NCBI RefSeq assembly: GCF_900143065.1
Contig: NZ_FRCX01000016.1
Span: 43,485-107,484 of the forward strand
Reading direction: 5' to 3'
DNA from: Duganella sacchari
Lineage (GTDB): Bacteria > Pseudomonadota > Gammaproteobacteria > Burkholderiales > Burkholderiaceae_D
Length of the DNA: 64,000 bases
A model generated the notes under the pieces. That model worked only from the letters and a program-made list of their open reading frames with translations. It did not search any database and was not told the origin of the DNA. This document shows, piece after piece, positions 58,317-64,000 of the stretch (positions within the stretch are counted from its first letter, which is position 1; each line of letters starts with the position of its first letter). Position numbers and translations under genes: made by a program.

Positions 58317-60266
58317 TTACTTTTCCTGTTTCAGCGGTTTGCCCTTGTCCATCACCTCGCGGCAGTCGCCCTTGAAGGCGGCGTTGTCGTAGTTGGACCA
58401 GCCGTAGCTGTCGACATAGCGCTTGTGCTGCTTGAACTGCCTGCTCAGGAAGCTCCACTCCAGCTTCTCGTCGTCGTACTGGATGTTGCCGAGGTCGAGC
58501 AGCGTGTGGAAGATGTTCTCAGTGGCCAGCCGCGCCTTGCGGTGGCGTAGCAGCTGCCTCACCTTTTCCGGATAGTGCGCCTTGTACTCGTCCGAATACC
58601 AGACCACGGCCGGTACGTGGAATTCAAACTGCGTGTTGTGGCCGTGGAAGGCCAGGTTGCAGGTGCCGTCATACAGCGTCTGGCCGTGGTCGGCCACATA
58701 GACCATGGAGCCCAGCTGCTGCGTATCCTTGAGCTGCTGGATGACCTGCGACAGGAACCAGTCGGTGTACAGGATCGAGTTGTCGTAGCTGTTATTGAGC
58801 TGCGGCTTGATCTTCAGGTCGGTGTACACCGGCTTGTCGATGCCGAACAGCGAGGGCTGCCACTTGTCGAACTCTTTGGGATAGCGCTGGCTGTAGTTCC
58901 AGTGGTTGCCCAGCGTGTGCAGCACGATCAGCTTCTTCGGCGAGGGATCGGCAATCGCGTGCTGCAGCGGCTCCAGCAGGATCTGGTCGAAGTTGGAGTT
59001 GTTGGTGAAGCCGCCCAGGTTCATGAACTGGATCACATTGGCTTCCTTGGCAAACACCGACACCGGCGTGTCGAACTGGCCGAACGAGATCTGGTTGGAC
59101 AGCCAGAAGGTCTTGAAGCCGGCTTCCTTGTACGCGGTCAGGAAGGATTTCTCGTAGAAGCCATCTTTGAGGCTTTGCATGGCCGGCTTGCGCGAAATGA
59201 TGACCGGCACTGATAGCCGCGTGGCCGATACCGACGTAATTACATCGGGCAGCGACACCAGGTTGGCTTCCTGCCGCAGCAGCGGCGTGGTGTCGCGCGC
59301 GTAGCCGTTGATGCCCCAGCGGTCGTAGCGCGACGATTCGCCGATCACCATGATGACGATTTCCGGCGTGTCGTTCTGCACCGGCTGGTGCGCCTTGAAG
59401 GTAAAGCTGCTGCTGCGCTGGCCCAGGTCGGCCAGGTATTCGCGCTCGCGGTAGAAATCGACGCCGCGCGCGGTCAGGCCGAACGGCCACGAGGCAGCAA
59501 AGTCGCTGAAGGCCAGCGGCGAGCGCAGGCGCCATGGCAGCGCTGGCCACTGCCAGCCCGTGCGGCCGGCGCCGGCGAGGGCCGCATGATCGGGGTCTTT
59601 GTCTTCCACCGCATCTTCTTCCTGGGCTTCCTCGTCGCTGGCCGAGTCCGCCGAACTCATGCCGACAAAGCGCAGCGCGGAACTCAGCGCCGAGCCGATC
59701 GCGGAGCCGGCCGCCGGGCTGGTGTTGGCATTGGCGTTGGTGTGCGCCGCCGCCGGCGCCGGTTTGCCGCGCACGCCAAATTCCCAGCCGTAGGCCCACA
59801 CGGTGGCCAGCACGGCCAATACAGCCAGCGCCATCCAGCGGGGTTTGCCGCGCCAGGCCAGCATGGGACTGCGGCGGGCGGCCAGTTGCACCGCGATCCA
59901 CCAGGCCACCACGCCGATCAGTACGGCGCCCATGAGCCACACTTTGCGGCCCAGGAATTCCATCGCCTCCTTGGGGCTGGTTTCGGCAATGATGCCCAGG
60001 TGGTGGGTGGAAATGCCCTGGCCGTAATAAATAAACAGGTAGATCTCGGTCGGCAGCGCCAGGAAGGCCGGGATCAGCAGCCAGTGGAACCAGGCCGGGC
60101 GGCTCAGCACGCCCCAGACGGCCAGCCAGGCCAGCGCCTCGACCAGCAGGATGTGGCTCAGTTCGGGCACTTGCTTGCCGAGCAACAGCGGCACGCAGGG
60201 GACCAGCGACAGCAGCAGGTAGCTGGCAAGCACAAACAAGGGGGCAGGGCGCAACAGGGATCGCAT
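58317..60266 (-). CDS. Lipid A/LPS phosphoethanolamine transferase (EptA/CptA family)
   Basis: 649 residues from ATG 60266; a TTG 13 codons upstream (60305) with AAGG before it is an alternative. Several N-terminal membrane helices (about residues 10-160) lead to a periplasmic sulfatase-type domain. Motifs: VIGESSRYDRWGINGYARDT, where Ser takes the place of the usual nucleophilic Thr, VYVADHGQTLYDGTCNLAFH for metal binding, and FHVPAVVWYSDEY. An insertion of about 60 residues at about 195-235 is rich in Asp/Glu (SASDEEAQEEDAVEDKDPD) and Ala, unusual for the family. It likely modifies LPS core or lipid A and so surface charge. Confidence 0.88.
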   Translation of the reverse strand: MRSLLRPAPLFVLASYLLLSLVPCVPLLLGKQVPELSHILLVEALAWLAVWGVLSRPAWFHWLLIPAFLALPTEIYLFIYYGQGISTHHLGIIAETSPKEAMEFLGRKVWLMGAVLIGVVAWWIAVQLAARRSPMLAWRGKPRWMALAVLAVLATVWAYGWEFGVRGKPAPAAAHTNANANTSPAAGSAIGSALSSALRFVGMSSADSASDEEAQEEDAVEDKDPDHAALAGAGRTGWQWPALPWRLRSPLAFSDFAASWPFGLTARGVDFYREREYLADLGQRSSSFTFKAHQPVQNDTPEIVIMVIGESSRYDRWGINGYARDTTPLLRQEANLVSLPDVITSVSATRLSVPVIISRKPAMQSLKDGFYEKSFLTAYKEAGFKTFWLSNQISFGQFDTPVSVFAKEANVIQFMNLGGFTNNSNFDQILLEPLQHAIADPSPKKLIVLHTLGNHWNYSQRYPKEFDKWQPSLFGIDKPVYTDLKIKPQLNNSYDNSILYTDWFLSQVIQQLKDTQQLGSMVYVADHGQTLYDGTCNLAFHGHNTQFEFHVPAVVWYSDEYKAHYPEKVRQLLRHRKARLATENIFHTLLDLGNIQYDDEKLEWSFLSRQFKQHKRYVDSYGWSNYDNAAFKGDCREVMDKGKPLKQEK

Positions 60267-60371
60267 TCGGGCGGCTAGGGCTATGGTATTGTTTGCTATT
60301 ATCAAGTGTTTCTTGACCTTTCAGCTAGTGTCGGCTTCCCCTCTGGAAGCCGCATTCCGCCGCGAAATTGA

Positions 60372-60400
60372 TTGACTGAGCCTGGGTTCACGTCTATACT
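60372..60400 (+). promoter_or_regulatory. Sigma-70 promoter of the str operon
   Basis: TTGACT (60372-60377) and TATACT (60395-60400) with a 17-base spacer, about 155 bases upstream of the rpsL ATG. The rest of the 296-base gap (60267-60562) contains AGAAGG followed by a T-run and a short stem CCCGG/CCGGG near 60513-60530. Nothing else coding is seen. Confidence 0.8.
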
Positions 60401-60562
60401 CGCGAGTTCTCAATTTATTCTGCACATCGTATACGTTGAATCTGGCTGCTCCATGAGAGTGGCTGTTTGCGCCTCCGACGGCCCAATAAATCGAGAGAAG
60501 GTTTTTTGTCCCCGGCATTCTGACCGGGTTGTTAATGTTGTTATTTAGTTGGGTTTAGAACG

Positions 60563-60943
60563 ATGCCAACCATCAATCAACTGATTCGCCAACCACGTAC
60601 CAAACTGGTCGTGAAGAGCAAATCGCCGGCGCTGGAAAACAGCCCGCAAAAACGTGGCGTGTGCACCCGTGTGTATACCACCACTCCTAAGAAGCCTAAC
60701 TCGGCACTGCGTAAAGTTGCCAAAGTGCGTCTGACCAACGGTTTCGAAGTTATTTCGTACATCGGCGGTGAAGGCCACAACCTGCAGGAACACAGCGTTG
60801 TTCTGCTGCGCGGCGGTCGTGTAAAAGACTTGCCAGGTGTGCGTTACCACATGGTTCGCGGTGCACTGGATACCCAGGGCGTGAAAGACCGTAAGCAAGC
60901 TCGCTCGAAATACGGTGCCAAGCGCGCCAAAGCGAAGAAGTAA
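60563..60943 (+). CDS. rpsL: Ribosomal protein S12
   Basis: 126 residues, complete S12 of the 30S decoding site. The conserved TTTPKKPNSALRKVAKVRL and DLPGVRYHMVRG segments are intact, including the lysines in PKKPNS and in KDLPG whose replacement is known to give streptomycin resistance; they are wild type here. First gene of the str operon. Confidence 0.99.
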   Translation: MPTINQLIRQPRTKLVVKSKSPALENSPQKRGVCTRVYTTTPKKPNSALRKVAKVRLTNGFEVISYIGGEGHNLQEHSVVLLRGGRVKDLPGVRYHMVRGALDTQGVKDRKQARSKYGAKRAKAKK

Positions 60944-60956
60944 TCTACATTAATTG

Positions 60957-61030
60957 AGTTGAGCCGGTCGCGAGACCGAGTAAGTGGTTGGCTATGATGG
61001 CCGCCGCGAGTGACCGCAAGGCACTCAACT
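60957..61030 (+). promoter_or_regulatory. Structured rpsL-rpsG intercistronic leader (possible S7 control site)
   Basis: AGTTGAG (60957-60963) can pair with CTCAACT (61024-61030), enclosing CGGTC-GCGA-GACCG (60965-60978, a GNRA tetraloop) and a second stem GAGTG/CACTC near 61008-61026. In E. coli the S12-S7 gap is bound by S7 to control its own synthesis; a similar role is plausible here by position and structure. Confidence 0.5.
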
Positions 61031-61049
61031 GAAGATAAAAGGAAATGAC

Positions 61050-61520
61050 ATGCCACGTCGTCGTGAAGTACCCAAGCGCGAGATCCTGCCGGATCCAAAA
61101 TTCGGCAACACTGATGTCGCCAAATTCGTAAACGTTCTGATGCTGTCCGGTAAAAAATCGGTTGCAGAAAACATCATCTACGGTGCCTTCGAGCACATCA
61201 CCCAAAAATCCGGTAAAGATCCGCTGGAAGTGTTCGCCACCGCGCTGAACAACGCCAAGCCACTGGTTGAAGTGAAATCCCGCCGCGTTGGTGGTGCCAA
61301 CTACCAGGTGCCGGTTGAAGTCCGCCCAGTGCGTCGTATGGCCCTGTCCATGCGCTGGCTGCGTGAAGCTGCGAACAAGCGCAGCGAAAAATCCATGCCA
61401 CAGCGTCTGGCAGGCGAGCTGATGGAAGCCGCTGAAGGCCGTGGCGGTGCAATGAAGAAGCGTGACGAAGTTCACCGCATGGCTGAAGCGAACAAGGCGT
61501 TCTCGCACTTCCGCTTCTAA
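61050..61520 (+). CDS. rpsG: Ribosomal protein S7
   Basis: 156 residues, complete S7, the primary 16S rRNA-binding protein of the 30S head. It starts PRRREVPKREILPDPKFGNT and ends RMAEANKAFSHFRF, with VRPVRRMALSMRWLREAA in the middle, all typical. The ribosome site AAAAGGAAATGAC precedes the ATG. Translation may be coupled to rpsL through the structured gap. Confidence 0.99.
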   Translation: MPRRREVPKREILPDPKFGNTDVAKFVNVLMLSGKKSVAENIIYGAFEHITQKSGKDPLEVFATALNNAKPLVEVKSRRVGGANYQVPVEVRPVRRMALSMRWLREAANKRSEKSMPQRLAGELMEAAEGRGGAMKKRDEVHRMAEANKAFSHFRF

Positions 61521-61528
61521 TAAAATCG

Positions 61529-61550
61529 GCCAGATCCTGCGTGGTCTGGC
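61529..61550 (+). repeat. Short stem-loop between rpsG and fusA
   Basis: GCCAGA (61529-61534) pairs with TCTGGC (61545-61550) around a 10-base loop, nine bases after the S7 stop. Too short and without a T-run to be a strong terminator; it may stabilise or partly attenuate the message. The stem is GC-moderate. The fusA ATG is 85 bases further on. Confidence 0.4.
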
Positions 61551-61634
61551 TGTGATACGTTGTTCGAGGCCGGGCTCATTTTTTTCCCAAAAAATGGCGC
61601 TCGGTTTTGTCCATTAAACGATTTAGGATTAATT

Positions 61635-63740
61635 ATGGCCCGCAAGACCCCCATCGAGCGCTACCGCAACATCGGTATCTCCGCTCACATCGATGCAGGT
61701 AAGACCACCACCACCGAACGCGTTCTGTTCTACACGGGCGTGAACCACAAGATCGGTGAAGTTCACGATGGCGCCGCCACCATGGACTGGATGGAGCAGG
61801 AGCAGGAACGCGGTATTACCATTACCTCGGCTGCGACCACCTGCTTCTGGAAAGGCATGGCGAACAACTTCCCAGAACACCACATCAACATCATCGACAC
61901 CCCAGGCCACGTTGACTTCACCATTGAAGTGGAACGTTCGATGCGCGTGCTGGATGGTGCTTGCATGGTTTACTGCGCAGTGGGCGGTGTACAGCCACAG
62001 TCGGAAACCGTATGGCGTCAGGCTAACAAGTACAAAGTGCCACGTCTGGCCTTCGTCAACAAGATGGACCGTACCGGTGCGAACTTCTTCAAAGTGTACG
62101 AGCAGATGCGCGCACGCCTGAAGGCTAACCCAGTCCTGATCCAGATCCCGATCGGCGCCGAAGACAACTTCAAAGGCGTGATCGATCTGGTCAAGATGAA
62201 AGCGATCCTGTGGGACGACGCTTCGCAAGGCATGAAGTTCGACTACGTCGATATTCCTGCTGAGCTGGCTGATTCGGCTGCCGAGTGGCGCGAGAAGATG
62301 GTTGAAGCCGCTGCTGAAGCGAACGAAGACCTGATGAACAAGTACCTGGAAGAAGGCGACCTGACCGAAGCCGAGATCAAAAAAGCGCTGCGTGACCGTA
62401 CCATCGCTTCCGAGATCGTTCCTATGCTGTGCGGTACCGCCTTCAAAAACAAGGGCGTACAGGCCATGCTGGACGCAGTCATCGAGTACCTGCCATCGCC
62501 TATCGACATCGCTGACGTTAAAGGCACCGATGAAGACGACGAGCCAGCTACCCGTAAAGCCGCAGACGACGAGAAATTCTCGGCGCTGGCCTTCAAGATC
62601 ATGACCGACCCGTTCGTTGGCCAGCTGGCCTTCTTCCGCGTGTACTCGGGCGTGATCAACGCTGGCGATACCGTGTACAACTCGGTCAAAGGCCGTAAAG
62701 AGCGTCTGGGCCGTATTCTGCAGATGCACGCCAACCAGCGTGAAGAGATCAAAGAAGTGCGCGCGGGCGACATCGCTGCAGCAGTGGGTCTGAAAGACGT
62801 GACCACCGGCGAAACCCTGTGCGATCCAGCGTCGATCATCACCCTGGAAAAAATGGTCTTCCCAGAGCCAGTGATTCAACAGGCTGTGGAACCAAAAACC
62901 AAGGCTGACCAGGAAAAAATGGGTCTGGCACTGAACCGTCTGGCACAGGAAGATCCGTCGTTCCGCGTGAAGACCGACGAAGAATCGGGCCAGACCATCA
63001 TCGGTGGTATGGGCGAGCTGCACCTGGAAATTATCGTTGACCGTATGAAGCGCGAATTCGGCGTGGAAGCCACCGTGGGCAAACCACAGGTTGCTTACCG
63101 CGAAACCGTCCGCAAATCGGTCAGCGATGTCGAAGGCAAGTTCGTCAAGCAGTCGGGCGGCCGTGGTCAGTATGGTCACGCGGTGGTGACCCTGGAACCA
63201 CAGGAACAAGGTAAAGGCTTCGAGTTCGTCGACGCAATCAAGGGCGGTGTGATTCCACGTGAATTCATCCCTGCGGTTGAAAAAGGCGTGCGCGAAACCC
63301 TGAACACCGGTGTTCTGGCAGGCTATCCAGTGGTCGACGTCAAAGTTACCCTGACCTTCGGTTCGTACCACGATGTTGACTCGAACGAAAATGCATTCCG
63401 CATGGCCGGTTCGATGGCATTCAAAGAAGCGTGCCGTCGCGCCAATCCAGTCATTCTGGAGCCGATGATGGCAGTGGAAGTGGAAACGCCGGAAGACTAC
63501 GCCGGTACCGTGATGGGCGACCTGTCGTCCCGCCGCGGTATGGTGCAGGGCATGGACGAAATCCCAGGCGGCGGCGGCAAGATCATCAAAGCCGAAGTAC
63601 CGCTGTCGGAAATGTTTGGTTACTCGACCACCCTGCGTTCCGCAACGCAAGGCCGTGCAACCTACACCATGGAGTTCAAGCACTACTCCGAGGCGCCTAA
63701 GCACGTTATCGACGCGATCGTTACCGCGAAAGCTAAGTAA
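61635..63740 (+). CDS. fusA: Translation elongation factor G
   Basis: 701 residues from ATG 61635. EF-G drives ribosomal translocation using GTP. G1 is AHIDAGKTT, G2 RGITITSAA, G3 DTPGHVDFT, G4 NKMDRTG, and domains II-V follow, with GQYGHAVVTLEPQE of domain IV and GYSTTLRSATQGRATYTMEF near the C terminus. A longer frame from 61560 adds 25 residues not found in EF-G and is rejected. Third gene of the str operon. Confidence 0.99.
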   Translation: MARKTPIERYRNIGISAHIDAGKTTTTERVLFYTGVNHKIGEVHDGAATMDWMEQEQERGITITSAATTCFWKGMANNFPEHHINIIDTPGHVDFTIEVERSMRVLDGACMVYCAVGGVQPQSETVWRQANKYKVPRLAFVNKMDRTGANFFKVYEQMRARLKANPVLIQIPIGAEDNFKGVIDLVKMKAILWDDASQGMKFDYVDIPAELADSAAEWREKMVEAAAEANEDLMNKYLEEGDLTEAEIKKALRDRTIASEIVPMLCGTAFKNKGVQAMLDAVIEYLPSPIDIADVKGTDEDDEPATRKAADDEKFSALAFKIMTDPFVGQLAFFRVYSGVINAGDTVYNSVKGRKERLGRILQMHANQREEIKEVRAGDIAAAVGLKDVTTGETLCDPASIITLEKMVFPEPVIQQAVEPKTKADQEKMGLALNRLAQEDPSFRVKTDEESGQTIIGGMGELHLEIIVDRMKREFGVEATVGKPQVAYRETVRKSVSDVEGKFVKQSGGRGQYGHAVVTLEPQEQGKGFEFVDAIKGGVIPREFIPAVEKGVRETLNTGVLAGYPVVDVKVTLTFGSYHDVDSNENAFRMAGSMAFKEACRRANPVILEPMMAVEVETPEDYAGTVMGDLSSRRGMVQGMDEIPGGGGKIIKAEVPLSEMFGYSTTLRSATQGRATYTMEFKHYSEAPKHVIDAIVTAKAK

Positions 63741-63753
63741 TTCTGTAATTTTT

Positions 63754-63778
63754 GCGGCCGGGTAGATCATCCGGCCGC
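63754..63778. terminator. GC-rich stem-loop between fusA and tuf
   Basis: GCGGCCGG (63754-63761) pairs with CCGGCCGC (63771-63778) around a 9-base loop, 13 bases after the fusA stop and 34 before tuf. The trailing bases are ACATTTAAAAAC, not a T-run, so partial termination or an RNA-processing point is likelier than a full stop. Confidence 0.5.
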
Positions 63779-63812
63779 ACATTTAAAAACTTTGTTCTGA
63801 GGAAGAATCAAA

Positions 63813-64000
63813 ATGGCAAAAGAAAAGTTCGAGCGGACTAAACCGCACGTCAACGTAGGCACCATCGGTCACGTCGACCACGGCAAAACCACCCTGACCG
63901 CAGCAATCGCAACCGTTCTGTCGAAAAAATTCGGCGGCGAAGCGAAAGCCTACGACCAGATCGATGCTGCTCCAGAAGAAAAAGCACGTGGTATCACCAT
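63813..64000 (+). CDS. tuf: Elongation factor Tu, 3' end outside window
   Basis: 62 codons plus two bases before the window ends. The start AKEKFERTKPHVNVGTIGHV and the GTP-binding loop GHVDHGKTTLTAAI identify EF-Tu, which brings aminoacyl-tRNA to the ribosome. GAGGAAG lies upstream as ribosome site. It follows fusA as in the standard str operon; a second tuf copy is usual in proteobacteria. Confidence 0.98.
   Translation, partial: MAKEKFERTKPHVNVGTIGHVDHGKTTLTAAIATVLSKKFGGEAKAYDQIDAAPEEKARGIT

Overview
The window is high-G+C, gene-dense bacterial DNA. The str operon order (rpsL-rpsG-fusA-tuf), the chemotaxis operon style, Tat-exported TldD proteins, large TonB receptors and a PAAR/Tae4 type VI cassette fit a betaproteobacterium, most likely an Oxalobacteraceae member (Duganella/Massilia/Rugamonas/Janthinobacterium type). 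That placement is recognition of family style, not a computed phylogeny.

Layout. 1-12.9 kb: a chemotaxis operon (STAS protein end, cheA, cheW, cheR, cheD, cheB, a REC-EAL regulator, two MCP genes flanking a second cheW, a periplasmic solute-binding protein, then a third MCP). 13.0-17.0 kb: a visibly lower-G+C accessory stretch with a type VI PAAR gene broken by a frameshift, a Tae4 amidase effector, a small membrane protein that may be its immunity partner, two orphan small genes, and an IS21-type remnant lying between two truncated genes. 17.2-31.8 kb: an exported methyltransferase, then a ten-gene operon with two tandem copies of a Tat-exported TldD plus TldE pair, followed by DUF4159, MoxR, DUF58, BatA-like and two large membrane proteins. 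31.9-41.2 kb: AraC regulator and glutathione transferase, two TonB-dependent receptors, and a divergent flavin-oxidase/MocR pair. 41.2-49.4 kb (minus strand): an efflux operon (HlyD/MacA-like adaptor, ATPase, two MacB-like permeases), a sigma-54-dependent response regulator, its histidine kinase and a spermidine-synthase-like protein. 49.6-58.3 kb: a membrane MutS-like ATPase, a LysR/aldo-keto reductase pair, and a GbsR-type regulator heading a tightly overlapping operon of membrane and oxidoreductase genes. 58.3-60.3 kb: a phosphoethanolamine transferase. 60.4-64.0 kb: the str operon, running off the window inside tuf.

Main point. The TldD/TldE-MoxR operon (start 18433) and the efflux/two-component operon (start 49380) lie 31 kb apart. 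Each has a sigma-54 (-24/-12) promoter preceded by an array of GCGGACA-type direct repeats in the same orientation. The second operon encodes a sigma-54 activator and its kinase. I infer one envelope-stress or peptide-processing regulon in which this two-component pair drives both its own efflux pump and the exported protease/chaperone operon. A second, smaller regulatory unit is visible at 53 kb, where ATTTCT-N8-AGAAAT lies both in front of the GbsR-type regulator and in front of the operon it precedes.

No tRNA, rRNA or CRISPR array was found.
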